A stretch of DNA of 64,000 nucleotides from positions 5,711,501-5,775,500 of the forward strand of contig CP114498.1 in assembly GCA_027186245.1 (NCBI GenBank), read 5' to 3'. This document shows positions 51,801 to 63,800 of this stretch, piece by piece. The position numbers and the translations under genes were made by a program. The notes under the pieces were generated by a model. The model had not been told where the DNA came from. It saw only the letters and a list, made by a program, of their open reading frames with translations, and did not search any database. Every line of letters begins with the position of its first letter. Position 1 is the first letter of the stretch. The stretch comes from Coriaria nepalensis (Eukaryota > Streptophyta > Magnoliopsida > Cucurbitales > Coriariaceae).

Positions 51801-52255
51801 ATACCATTTGCTTTTCGGTTAATGCAGATGCAGGGTGTGGTAAGCTTCTTTGGTAGGATATCTATTCTCATAGATCAGAATACACAGGCCTTGCATATGT
51901 TCATGACTGCTCTTCTTCAGGTCTTATTCCCAAATCTATTCTTCTTGCATCTCGATCCCATGTCTCAACTATCTTATTTGCTTAATGTCCAATCATTATT
52001 GCTCCTTTTTTGTGATCTATTATGTTGTTTTGGTCGCAGCTTTTTGACCGTTCGGGTATGTTATATGGAGAGCTGGCCAGATTTGTGTTAAGGTTGCTTG
52101 GCATAAGAACAAAGCCTAAGAAGGTCCAGCCATCGGGTCCTGATGGGCTTCCTCTTCCCGGACCCCACAATACCCATATGAACCGAAATATGATCGAGGG
52201 ACCAAAGGTAGGTCCCGGACCTGGTGGTTCTTGGGACAATGTTTGGGATCAGTAA
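42888..52255 (+). CDS. PEX13: Peroxin 13 (PEX13), 5 exons, 294 aa
   Basis: Peroxisomal membrane docking factor for cargo-loaded PEX5/PEX7. Exons: 42888-42912, 45508-45741, 45824-46140, 51828-51920, 52040-52255; total 885 nt, all GT-AG, open throughout. The start MDSKPQTA leads into NSPPRKPWEQ, a Pro/Trp motif repeated as RPVPSRPWEQ. The conserved GTARPGEIV follows, then a Gly/Tyr/Met-rich domain at about 87-165, and QDPNDPHG before the hydrophobic segment FWISALQV|MQGVVSFFGR (| marks the exon 3-4 junction). The C-terminal domain has LYGELARFVLRLLGIR and ends DNVWDQ. No SH3 domain is present, as expected for plant PEX13. Intron 1 is 2595 bp and carries a C24 run. Intron 3 (5687 bp) carries a full copia in antisense. 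It converges on OSGEP, with 564 bp between stops. Confidence 0.95.
43135..43158. repeat. 24-base C homopolymer in PEX13 intron 1
   Basis: An uninterrupted run of 24 C is followed by GCGGGGG, forming a C/G palindromic edge. Such runs are error-prone in sequencing and assembly, so the exact length should be doubted. If real, the C strand could form an i-motif or a slipped hairpin. Confidence 0.9.
46431..46632 (-). repeat. 3' LTR of the PEX13-intron copia
   Basis: Left-hand LTR on the map. On the element strand it begins TCTTAAAATAAAG (the other copy has TGTTAAAAT) and ends ATTTGTTTCA. Confidence 0.92.
51105..51309 (-). repeat. 5' LTR of the PEX13-intron copia
   Basis: Begins TGTTAAAATAAAG and ends ATTTGTTTCA on the element strand, next to the primer-binding site. 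It includes TATAAAAG near 51178, the probable element TATA box. Confidence 0.92.
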
Positions 52256-52819
52256 AAAATTGATGCAATCTGGATTCCTTTGGTCTTGGTCAGGGTAAAA
52301 AGTGGGAGCTCAGCCAATGATATGAGTTAGAATGATGTGAAAATAGTAGTTCTGTCATCTTTGCTGGAAGGTACTATGAATCGGAACAATATTATAATAT
52401 AGATTTAAACTGTATATGGATCGTCAAAACAGGCTGTTTCAAATAACGATGAGCTGTCGCAATTAAAAATTACTTACTGTACTTGTAAATGGAATTATTA
52501 TTCCATTAAAATGAATATCTTAATAAATAGAGAAAATATTTATTAGAACAGAATCGTCTACCAGACTCCAAAGTCAGCAAAAAGAATAGAATACAGAAAG
52601 ACAAGGGGGCATAAAATTCAACAGTGTCATTTGGTAAAAGTTGTCATTTCCAATTTTTTTTTTTTTTTCTTTTGCTCCACAATAGCCCCTCCTGTTTCTT
52701 GCATCACAATAAACATCTGACACAAAGCAATCTACCCCAAGTCCTAAAAAACTTGCAAAAACTTGAAACATAAGATAGTTCTACTAGAAGACATAAATAC
52801 ATGTATGCTAAAACCGTCA
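52256..52819. other. Tail-to-tail spacer between PEX13 and OSGEP
   Basis: 564 bp holding both 3' untranslated regions. AATAAA at 52522-52527 lies about 270 bp after the PEX13 stop and is a candidate poly(A) signal for it. No other feature is seen. Confidence 0.5.
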
Positions 52820-55152
52820 TCATTTCTTCTCTCTCCAAACTGCATGCACTTCATCCGTCCGGAAGCGCTGGGTAAAAGATGCTTCCTCAAGGGGAGTTGA
52901 AATCCCATTGGCATAGGCAAGAAGGCCCGTATAAGCTATCATGGCTCCATTGTCAATGCAATATCTATCATCGGTTGCAAACAAATTCCCGCCTCTCTCC
53001 CCACACATTATTCTCATCATCTCTTGTAATCTCTCATTACAACCCACGCCCCCAACTATGAGTACATCTTTCTTGTCGCAGTGGGCCATGGCCCGTTCCG
53101 TTATCTCCACAAGCATAGCAAAAACAGTTTCCTTCCATCCCAGGAAAATGTTGATAAATAATAATAATAATAACAATAATGAAAATTGTGTTTTTGATAA
53201 GTGAAGGGTGCTAGATGGAAATTTAGATTACCTGGAGGGAGTAGCACAAGTCAGCTGGGGTGCATTCGTTATTCTTGAGCTTTTCTTCAGCAGTTGTTTC
53301 AATGTAGCTTAATATTCCGCTAAAAGATACATCCATCCCCTTCACGACGTAAGGAAGGTCTATGAATTTTTCTCCCTTCTTGGCAAGCTTATTGAAGGAA
53401 AACAAAAAACAAAAACAAATCAAAAAAAAAAAAACAAACAAACAAACTATATTTGACAAGTCATGATGTAAAATAATTCAAGCACTGAGAATTTGAACTA
53501 TAATGAAAATCCAGCTGAAAAACTAGAGAATGTTAGGCGAGCCAATATGTAATGAACACAAAAGAAAACTGACAAAATAATAAAAATTAAATATTCCAAT
53601 TTTTCAAGAATCTATGAAAAAGTAGAAAATTCTGAATATGATCTCAAAGCAGTATATATACATTTCAAAGCACCAGTCGAAGCTCTCACACAATGTAAGA
53701 CCTATCTTTACAAAACACTAGCATCTTTTTAGCATCTAGGCAGAACAAAATATGCATTACTAGATTTTTCAAGAGAAATACTTGGCCGCCATACATGCTA
53801 AGGTCCCAACCATAGAGGCTATTTTCCATTTCACTATTGCAGCAAAAAGCCTATGTGGCTGGGTGCAGGCAGGTCCCCTGCATCGTTTCCAGCCAAGTAT
53901 TTCTCGTCATTAAGAAATTACAATATCACAGATAGTTTAGACTTGTAAACAGATCTTTTTCTGAATTGAAACATATATATATATATCATGACAACCAGAT
54001 ATGCAGTTGGCAAACAAGCAACTAGATAGTATAAATACAGAAACTAAGATAACATTCTAGACTAGCACCTCAAAGTGTGCTGATGAAGAGGAGGAAAGGG
54101 TGAGTATTTTCCATAGTAAGAATAATCTTGACAAAGTTTCAGCCATTACAATTTAGAATAAGACATTACGATTTAGAATAAGACACTTCAATATCAAATA
54201 GATGTAGAACAAGGTCCCCAAAATAGGAGACAAATTAGAACAGTTCAAAGGCTGCTTTTGTACGGGTAAGATGATGGAAATGGAACCCATAATAAATCAT
54301 GATATTCAAATGAATTAAATACCAGCTCATATTATAATTCTAACAAGAATAGACCGTAAAAAGCATTCTAAATTATTCTATAATTGAGTCTCAGTTTTAT
54401 TTCCTACGTAATTTATAAAGCCATATTGCATACCCCTCTAGATTTTTATAGATTATGAATGCATTTCTTCTTTAGACAGCATCATCAAACAATGAAACCA
54501 AAAACCAAAGAGAATGAACCATACAGCAAAACCAGAGCGATAATGTGAGTTTAATTTGCTCTCATAAACCAGAAAAATTATTTATATACTCACATACCTG
54601 CTCAATGTTATACCCAGGGCTTGGATCATTGGACAGTGTCAGAACCCTAGCAAACCGATCCAAGCAGTTTCCAACAGCAATATCAATAGTCTCACCAAAA
54701 ATTCTATATCTCCCTTCACTGTAAGCAATCACCTGTGTATTCCCACCACTTACATACAACACTACAGGATCATCTGCCCCTGTTACAATCCTTCCCATCT
54801 CAATGTGTGCAACACAGTGATTCACGGCAACAATGGGTTTCTGCCATAGCTGTGAAAGAACCCGAACAACAATGGCAGAGACTTGTAGTGGAGCCCCCAT
54901 CCCTGGACCCTTGGTGTAACAGAGACAGTGGATTTCCTCTGCGGTAATTTGGGCGGTGTCCAATGCAGATTTTATGAGAGGGAGAATGTGCTGAAGATGG
55001 TGTTGTGCAGTTTCGCGAGGAAGGAATCCATGGCCAGGAGGAGTGATGTAAGTGTGACGTGGGTTTGACAATATGCTGCCATCTAAAGTGACAATCCCAA
55101 CTCCGATCTTATTGGCTGAACCCTCAAATCCAAGGGCTATCATTCTCTTCAT
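52820..55152 (-). CDS. OSGEP: tRNA N6-adenosine threonylcarbamoyltransferase (KAE1/OSGEP), 3 exons, 340 aa
   Basis: Catalytic subunit of the KEOPS complex. It transfers the threonylcarbamoyl group to A37 of ANN-reading tRNAs (t6A) in the cytosol. Exons (complement): 54598-55152, 53232-53387, 52820-53131; 1023 nt, GT-AG, open. The ASKHA fold starts at [17 protein letters not shown]. The metal-binding HxxxH is in [11 protein letters not shown] (His112, His116). The nucleotide loop is YVSGGNTQ, followed by GNCLDRFAR and VSFSGILS. The C-terminal metal aspartate is in [10 protein letters not shown]. Cytosolic rather than mitochondrial type is shown by the sequence and lack of presequence. The Met at 55152 fits the family start; the open frame continues upstream to 55455 only because the leader lacks stops. 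A 5'-UTR intron at about 55174-55261 is likely. The tail ends VWREKK, about a dozen residues shorter than Arabidopsis. Confidence 0.94.
53773..53905. repeat. 133-nt inverted-repeat hairpin in OSGEP intron 1
   Basis: GAGAAATACTTGGC at 53773-53786 and GCCAAGTATTTCTC at 53892-53905 are perfect 14-base inverted copies. Pairing continues inward: CCCAACCATAGAGGCT (53805-53820) faces AGCCTATGTGGCTGGG (53848-53863), with mismatches. The loop is about 25-30 nt around TTTCCATTTCACTATTGC. It could be a tiny MITE or a small-RNA precursor. No clear target duplication flanks it. Confidence 0.75.
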
Positions 55153-55173
55153 TTTTGAGAGCAGTATAAAGCA

Positions 55174-55261
55174 CCTGTTACCAAAACCGATTGTAAAATA
55201 CACATTTTTGAGAGGGCCCAAGCCAAGGACATGAAGATAAAGCAAGTGGATAAAGTGGTAC
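55174..55261 (-). other. Probable 5'-UTR intron of OSGEP
   Basis: On the minus strand a donor CACAG|GTACCAC near 55261 and an acceptor GTAACAG|GTGC near 55174 flank about 88 nt, 22 bases before the OSGEP ATG. Exact ends are uncertain by a base, and transcript data are lacking. Confidence 0.4.
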
Positions 55262-57639
55262 CTGTGATTGTGAGGTGGAGGCTGTAAGTAATATAAAGAT
55301 TGACACAGCTTCTTCGTCTGAACGAGAGGGAAACCTGGTCTTTGGAGAAATTTCTGATGAAGCTGGATGAGAGGTTTTAGGGTTCTGTTCAAAATGATAA
55401 CTACAAAACAGGACGAGATTGAGAAAGAAAAGGGCAGGACAGATGAAGAATCCAAGATTCTCTTAATTGACGAAATTTTTATTTTACATCAAAACTACAC
55501 AGTTTTAAAGAATTAAGAACTTGTTCTTTTACCTCTGCAAATCATTGTAAATGTAGAACCAAATATAAAATTGATCAGCATAGAAATTTAGTTTGATTCT
55601 AACTCCAAATAATAATAGTGGCAATAATATTACTATTATTATTTTTTAATATATAAATAAATAACTAATTAGTTAGTTTCCCACCTTTTTTTTTCCTACA
55701 CTTCACCTACTTTGTTACCTTCCACAAGTAGAAAATAAAAAGTAAAAATTAACTCAGATTCTTCAGCAACAAGCAAGCACAATGTATGGTTTTCTTCTTC
55801 CCTTGCCAACAAGCAAGCACAATGTATGGAGGAACTTCTGATGAAGGTGTTGCCTAACTAGTTCTCCAATAAGAATGGAGAAATCGTGGGTCACAAGAGG
55901 AATTAATGACTCTCGGTAACCCTTTAAAACATAACTAGCACTCCGTTAATTAATTGATAAATCAAAATTGAGAATTGTGCACCATATATATATATATATA
56001 TATATAAGACTTCAAAGTTCAAACCTTGTAAATTAGTTCCTAGGGTTTAAAATTTCAGCATCTTTATAAATTAACATGTACTAAGTAGTACTAACCTTAA
56101 TAAACCCATTTAGTTCGAACTCATTTTAAAACTTTCTCTTTTAAACAAATCACTTGAGCATTTTTCATATCTCATGTCGAAATCGACTGTTCCAACATAA
56201 ATTTCATCCTAAACATTTCCTCGTACATTCTTCAACTTAAAATACCAGATATATATTGTTTAAGAATTAGTCATACTTCGTAAAGTTAATTAAACAATTT
56301 TTGACAATAACAACCTTCAAAGAATCAAATTAAGAATAACCATTTTCAATTCGAGCTCAAAATCCCATTACCCACTTCCAACTAACTGAAAACTACATAT
56401 AAATGATGATATATCCCCACTTTCATTTCGTTTTTTTTAGTAATTACATAAAAAACTAAAGTAATTTCAGAAAATACAAGATAAGGAAAATTAAGGTTTA
56501 GGGTTTTACCTATCTCAATTGGTGAAGCAAAATATTTCTTCAAGCTTGCCAAATATACAAAATTGGCAATTGAACTAGTTCAAAAGCCAAGAAATTTGAA
56601 GTTAACGGTGGAAACTTTTCTACCAAAACTGGAGGGAGAAGAAAAGAGAGAGGGTCGGATCCAAATTAGGGATGGCAGTCTGAGAGAAGAAAAGATACTG
56701 TAGAGAAAAGGAAAAGGAGATGGCAGTCAGAGATGTTCTGCACTGAAAATTAGGGATATTAGCGGGTCGGATCCAAATCCGTATCTTTTATGAAACCGGT
56801 CAAAAACGCAATGAACAAGTTTGGTTTGCTTCGAGTTTTTGCCTTTCTAATAAGGCTAAAAAGTGATAACCCTGAATATCTTTGGTCCAAATCAAATGAC
56901 CCCCGACCCCCTTTAAATTATCATTGAACTACCGCATTTGATGAGGATCCCCAAACTATTTTCAAATTAAAATTACACCCCTTCAAGGTATGCAACTCAT
57001 TCAAGGTATGCAAGACTCTCTCTAAAGGAAAATACGGATGAGAAATCTGATACAACAAGATTTTTCTCCTTTAGAGTCTCCGGTCAATCAAACGAAATAC
57101 ATCATAACAATCGCGGAGATTAGAAGCTTTCCATTTTCAGTACAACTATGAAAGGTTTTCACATTTTTAAGAGTAAGCCATAAATCGTTTGCACCACATG
57201 AGTCCACATCGTACTCTTTCAATACTGACAAGCAAATCTCTTCATATGTATCCGAAATATGATTACCAATCACATGCCAAAGATCATTTCATAGAAACTA
57301 CTGCTTACAACATGACCCAAGTTTGACATGATTGTTTTAGAATTTCTCATCAGCAAGATTGAAAGATAGAAAAATTGGTATACGTCCAAGTCCATATGCA
57401 AACCAATTTAACAAAGTGTATTTACGTTAAGTCAATCGAGTTTTATCCCAATAAAGTAAATATCTTCATATGATAATATATTCATGTAAATATTAATAAA
57501 ATAATAAATATTATTATTAATTATTATTATGAAAATCAATTTCTATTTATTATATTTATTAATTTTGATGGGATTAATATCTTATACTTTACAAATACAT
57601 ATTATGATAAAGTTCAGTATACTAAATTATGCACTTGAA
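55262..57639. other. OSGEP upstream and intergenic AT-rich DNA
   Basis: Holds the OSGEP leader and promoter at the left. A 40-bp period direct repeat (CAACAAGCAAGCACAATGTA at 55767 and 55807) and an (AT)n run at about 55985-56007 are visible. GGGTCGGATCCAAAT occurs twice (about 56653 and 56764). The 61-residue minus frame at 57088-57273 has no domain I recognise and is not called a gene. Confidence 0.45.
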
Positions 57640-58249
57640 GCTATGATAAAGATTATGCTGATTGAGACTCAAGTTGTTTAAAACTTAAGACATAAATTGT
57701 TTGTTATCATAGGATCATCAAAAATGGACATTGATTATATGAATAGACAATTACATAGTTCATCATCTAAAGTATTTAGGATGACCATTCTCATGATCAT
57801 TGATGTCGGTGAAATATCATGATGATTGTGTATGTACTTAGTAGAGACTAATGATACCAAATGTAACACTGAGATAATTCTTAGTGGTAAAAATACTAAC
57901 TGTTAATAAAAATTATCTAGTGACTATATTATATATGATTCTTAGACCTAAATCGCCATGGTAGTTATGTGTTGGATTTTATATTTTGATATCATTCCAA
58001 TAAGCCCTAGCCAAGGGTGAAAACGGGTAAAATGTTGAGTATAAAATATTATAAATAAAGGTTGTGAGTGATTAATATGGAATCCATCATTTTTATATTT
58101 GAAAATAGATCTTATGAATTATATTTTTTATTGAACATGAAATCCTTGTAAAGTAATATGGTATGAAAAGAGTTTCAGTAAATCTATTGTCAATATTTAT
58201 TAAAGATATAATGATTCATATGATTTGTCTATGAGAGTTTAAAAATCAA

Positions 58250-59170
58250 ACAATACCCTAGGACGAATTAAGATATTGACAAGATGAAATTGTCATTTAT
58301 TATAAATTTATTATAGTCACAAAAGGTTCTTGTGGAAGATGATAACTTCTCATCTCCCGGGTTATCTTGACACTTTGCTAGAAGTTAATCTTGACTTCTA
58401 GCAAATTAAATCATGAGATAATTAAGTTAACTATTTAATTTTAAAATAAATAAATTTAATTATGAATTAAATAAAATCATAAAGTATTATAAAATCTGAT
58501 GTAGAACCTAATCGGTTACATATATAAGATTCGAAATAACTCAATTTAGATTTATCAAAGAAAAGAAAAAACATACCATTTCGATTTTAAGGGTAAAATA
58601 GTAATTTGACTTATAATACGACTATAAAGACAAAATGATAATTATTAATTTATTAAATTTAATGTCATATAGCTCTGGTAGTACAACCAAAATATGACAT
58701 TAATTTAATTAGAAAATAAATATATAAAAAATGTTATTTAATTATAAAATAGTCATAATTGTTCATATTTAATAATTATAAATTAAAAGGTTAAAGAACT
58801 AAATTATTAATTAGATTTTTTATACTAATTTAACAAAAGGGTTAATTAAAATCCATGGGATATTGACCCATGGAGTGAACAGACATGCTAAGTATGTTTT
58901 AACCCATTGTTTTCTTTATAAGGTTAAAGAAATTCTTTATAAGGTTAAAGAAACTTTTAGGAAACTGAGGACCTAATAGAGTACTATAAATAATCCATTA
59001 GGGCTGATTGAAAATCAAAAGCACTTCTCCTCCTTGGCCAAAACCCTAGTGTGAGTGAGGTAGAGTTTTCACATCCATTTTCATGTACCTTTTGATTCAT
59101 AAGTTGAATATTTAAGTAGAAAAAAAAAAATAAGTGAATCAGATCGTACATATAACGGGATGTCTATTTT
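58250..59170 (+). repeat. LTR-like remnant, inverted relative of the 11.9-12.8 kb LTR
   Basis: In reverse complement this resembles 11960-12760. Shared landmarks are GAAGATG-TA-CTTCTCATCTC, TATTATAAAATC, TAATGTCATAT near the middle, and TATAAAT-ATTAGGGCTG followed by CTTGGCCAAAACCCTAG. Similarity may extend left to about 57640 and right to 59405. No matching second LTR or internal coding region is in reach, so it could be a solo LTR or part of a non-coding (LARD-like) element. Confidence 0.5.
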
Positions 59171-59599
59171 TCCTTTTAATTTGGATTGAAAGAGGAAACT
59201 GAAATTGTTTGCTAGCATAACTTTTCTCATCAAAATTGATAACCTTCTTTTTTTTTTTTTTCATCTTGAATTTTAATTATATAAAATTTTATTGTCTTTT
59301 ATATGATTGTTCTTCATATATAGATTTATATTATAATTAGGATTAAATTTGAAAAAAAAAATTAAATTACTATATATGCTGCTTAAATACATAAATCCTA
59401 ACATCTAAACTTCATTAACCAAACAAGAATTCTTAGCAAAATTACTAAATTAGTAACACTGCCCTTTTATTCCATGGGAAACACAACCTCTCTCAATGAA
59501 TCCTCATTTAACTTATGGAACATGACTTTTAACGACAGACATAAACAAGAATAGTGCAAGAAATCATACATAAATGTAGAGTAAGAAAAACGAATTTGA

Positions 59600-60007
59600 G
59601 TGAAATCGCAAAATTTGGCCCTAACACACACCCTTTTAAGAAATCGTGAGATCTACACTAAGAAAACTTACAAATGTTTGAGAATAGACAGCCCTATTCT
59701 ACTCCCTCTTGTGAAATTTGTGAAGGAGAAGGAGAAAGAATTGTATGAAGGAGATGGAGAAAGCTGTCCGATTAAAGCAATCACCAATAAAGGTGAAGCA
59801 GATATAGTTGTATTAACTATCGGATTCAGGTCAACCGTAAATCCGGAAAACCTGTTCCCTTATCCACGTGAGATTGGGAAAGGCTTTCATAATTGCTCTT
59901 ACAAGACTGATGAGAAGTTCATATTGTACCAAGATCTTGTCTCACCCTTTGCTTTGCAAGGGCAGTATACAAAAAGTCTATTAATAAGTTGGACACGACA
60001 CGAATAA
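59600..60007 (+). CDS. Hypothetical 135-aa open frame, doubtful
   Basis: An open frame of 135 codons. The second half (GEADIVVLTIGFRSTVNPEN, then YPREIGKGFHNCSYKTDEKF) has protein-like composition, unlike the AT-rich surroundings. I recognise no domain. It may be a decayed exon of a gene captured or broken by the LTR-like remnant at 58-59 kb. No splice-supported partners were found. It could equally be chance. Confidence 0.25.
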   Translation: MKSQNLALTHTLLRNREIYTKKTYKCLRIDSPILLPLVKFVKEKEKELYEGDGESCPIKAITNKGEADIVVLTIGFRSTVNPENLFPYPREIGKGFHNCSYKTDEKFILYQDLVSPFALQGQYTKSLLISWTRHE

Positions 60008-60857
60008 TACTAAGTTGAATGTAGTTGATCTTCCAACAAAGTTGCAAAATCATCATTAGTAATAAAACAGGTTTTGCAACTTAAGTTCGGAACTTGGACT
60101 TCAAAGTTACATGCATGTCTAATTAGAAATGGATGATGACATCTAATATGAATTGAAGGACTAAAAGTATAGAGATTGCAAGATCAAAACAAATCATAGG
60201 AATCATCTAATAAATAACGGATAAGATTTTAACGAAGAACATCATTTTGTTTAAAGCTTCTTATCTCTATAGGAGGTGGTAGTCTACCAATTAAGAATAT
60301 TTGTTCAATTCAATGAAAAAAACTACCTAATGCCAATTTGTTCAATTGCTGATGATCCCGTTCCGAAAAAACTACAGAATTACATTGGTAGGTATGTACA
60401 CGCAGCATCCCCTTAACCTCACAAAAACCAAAAGGACCCTAAAAATAAAAAAATAAAAAAGAAAGAAAAAAGGACCAAATATGCAACCAAGAAACCAATT
60501 ACGATCATTTCCATTCTGTACAAGAACAGAACAATCTCACATCACGTTTTAAAAGCAATGCAATGAATACAACTCTGTGAACAAACCTATTTAACTTACT
60601 GCTGCATCTGCAACTGCAAAGCGACCTATAATTCTATCTTACCTATCCCCTCCTACAGATCACTTTGTTCCAACCAAAGGAGTAAATATCATTTACAAGA
60701 CTTCCCACTCCATAAAGCCGACTAGGCACCTAAAAAGCTTTGGAATATGGCAGGAAAATCACAACAATGTGCTTCATGTGGTGGCATCCTTGCTCCGACC
60801 ATAATCTTCAATTCTGTATTTTTAGTAAAAGTGAAGAAAAAGCTACGCTAAGTATTA
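60008..60857. other. Intergenic DNA and 3' flank of the coiled-coil gene
   Basis: No supported gene. The right part (about 60540-60857) is more mixed in composition and is probably the 3' untranslated region of the minus-strand gene ending at 60858. Confidence 0.4.
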
Positions 60858-63800
60858 TTATCTATGACTCTGCTGCTCTTTGGTTGTTTCCATCTCCTTC
60901 ACGCTGTCTACTATGTGCTGGATCTTATTTGATAGGCTCTCATTATGCTGCTCGATATGCTCAAATATCAATTCTAGATGCCTTTTATAAGTAGCAGCTC
61001 GCTTCTTCTCTACGGCAAGTTGCTGGGATAGTTCCCGAATCTTATCGTGCTCATTCTGCGAAACATAAAGGAATATGATAAGACAAAACCATGTCAAGAA
61101 AGAAACATATAGTTTGGATTGTGGAACATTAATAGGTGGAAGACAAAAACTACGAAGACCACAGAATATGAAGTTAGTCCATTGAGTCAAGCCTCAAACA
61201 TAAAGGGGAAGTACATAAACCTTACTCATCATATGCAAAGTAGGAAAACAGCACATATTTTAACACAGAACCAATGAAAAGCAACAATCCTTACTTCTCG
61301 TGCATAAACATTTAGAGAGCTCTTATTTATCATATGCAAAATAGCACATATTTAACAAGAACCAATAAATTAGCAGCAATCGTTATTTCTATTATGCTAG
61401 CTCCAGGATCTGTATGTTATAATAAAATACAATAGGTAAGCTATTAAAAGCAAGAAAAGGGAGCTCTAAATTGCAATCATTACAAGCTTAGGGATGCATC
61501 ATGAAATGTTCGCTACAAGGGAAAGCCACTGACTAAAATAACCAATGCCATCTGCTAGATGAAGAAAGCATGAAAGTAAAGTTTTCTAGTTAGAAGCCCC
61601 ATGCAGTTCTTTATATTAGCTCTAAAAGTCTCGAGCACACATATATGCATGTCTCCAGCCCAAGGGACAGGTTGAAGAAAGCATGAAAGTTTTTCTAGTT
61701 AGATGCCTCATGCAGTTCTTTATAGTAACTCTAAAAGTCTCTAGCACACATGTAGTTTAGGTTATTACACTTTATGGAAACGTTAATGGAGCCGCATAGA
61801 ATTGTAAAAGCGAAAATGAACAGACAATGTCTCAATTGTCTCAATGAACAGCAATTGATGAATTAGTTAAATTTTCTCAGAAAAAAAAAAACAAAAGGGT
61901 AGCAATTAAGAAAAACTACCTTGCTGCCATTGTCTCAATTGCTAACATGAGCCTTAAGAGGCTCAAAACTGGAACGCTTATGTCAGTGAGATATGTTGAT
62001 CATCTAATTTCTTCAGGTCAAGTTCCCTTTACTTTCTTATAAAATTAAAATAATAAAGTTCCCAAAAGAATCAAGTGAGCGGACAGATTTGCATAATTCC
62101 AGACTGCAATCCAATTATATATACTAAGTGATAACTGTAAAAGCCAAATCAATAAAGCGGGATCTCAGCTATACAAACACTTCAATGGTATGAATACGTT
62201 CTAGAATTCAATGAGTAAGAAAAAGAAAATACAACAGTGGAAGCCACTTATGTAGGGGCCTGGCCTCAGTTCATAGAAATAAGTCTTTAATGAACAAGGG
62301 TGGCATCAATTTGGTTACCAGAACAAGTCACAGGAAAACACCCTGGCTATATGTCAACTGCACTAAAGCCTACGTCAAGATAACATTAACACTCAGATCA
62401 CAAAAACAAATATGATGATATTTCCACATTCCACGACAAAACCATACCAAGTCTTTGATGTTGGAGTCGGTTAGAACTCCACTTCATTATTACTAAGATC
62501 TGAATGTATAGGTTTTGTTTGGGAAAGCATTCAAGAAGCTTAAACTTCCTTTTGGGCCTTCAAAATGCAAAATATCCAAAAATGCATGCCCAACTTCAAT
62601 TTTTCCAAGGGTTAATTACATTTTTAGTCTCTGTATAGTCCGACTTTTACGAATTCATTTGTGTAATCTCCGGCTAACTTTTTGGTCCCTGTATTGTCAA
62701 AATTAGACTTTTTAGTCCTTTCGATCGTTTATCACGGCGACAATGTTGACATGACAATATTTAATACGTCAACACGTATAATGTGATGACAAGCATAAAT
62801 CCGAATTCTTAAAAATGCCATGTCAATGATAAAAAATTATAAGTACAAATTCGACCCAAATTAATTTTTTTCTTTACAATTCCATTTCAAAAGTTTATAT
62901 ATTTTATATTATTCACCCTAATTTATTTATTTTTTCTTTTTTCACCCTAACCCTCCACGGCTACGGAGCTTGAGTTCCATGGCGTTGAGCTTCGATCTCT
63001 AGATCTGTGGAGCTCGAAGCTCCATGAGCGTCGAGCTTCAAGCTCCATGGGCATCGAGCTTCGAGGTCCATATCTATATTGCTCAAAGCTCCATGGGCGT
63101 CGAGCTCCATAGATCTAGAGCCCATGGAGCTTGAGCTCCATAGCCATAGAGCTTCGAGAGCTTCATAACTCCACAACTATGGGGTGGGGTGAAAAGAGAG
63201 AAAAAAAAAAAAAAACAATAAATGACAGGGAAAAATATAAAATATATAAACCTTTAAGATAAATTGTAAAGAAGAATATTAATTTAGGTCGAATTTTATA
63301 ATTTTAATTTTTTTCTTACTGACATAGCATTATTAAAAATTCAGATTTACATGTGTCATCACATTATACATGTTGATGTGTTTTAATATTGTCCCATCAA
63401 CATCATCGCGGAGAAAAATGATCAAAGGAACTAAAAAGTCCGATTTTGACAACACATGGACTAAAAGTTAGCTGGAAGTTAGACACAGACGAATGCGTAA
63501 AAATTGAACTACATGGGGATAAAAATGTTAACCCTTTTGCCAAACTCTAATTAATCAAATTATTTTTCCAAACATAGGCTAAGACCTCTAAACCTAAATA
63601 TTTCATGATCACACACTAAAATAATGAGATGAAGGTTCAAAGCATGCCTTTCTAGAACAAATCCACCTACAAGAAAAGAAATAAGTTTTATTTTATGAGG
63701 TATAACTATAAATTATAATTTACACAGAGAATGTTTTAACCCCACTACCATGGAAAGTTGGGCAGAATAAGATAACTAGTGTCATATGGTTTCTGCTCTC

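Noticed and set aside
55153..55455. N-terminal extension of OSGEP to an upstream Met at 55455
   Set aside because: The extension runs through a likely 5'-UTR intron and is absent from the family; the Met at 55152 matches known starts.
57088..57273. 61-residue minus frame
   Set aside because: Reads somewhat protein-like but matches no family, lacks flanking exons and lies in repeat-rich DNA; not enough support for a gene call.
62961..63176. 71-residue minus frame
   Set aside because: It is the translation of the AGCTCCATGG array and has no protein character beyond that repeat.
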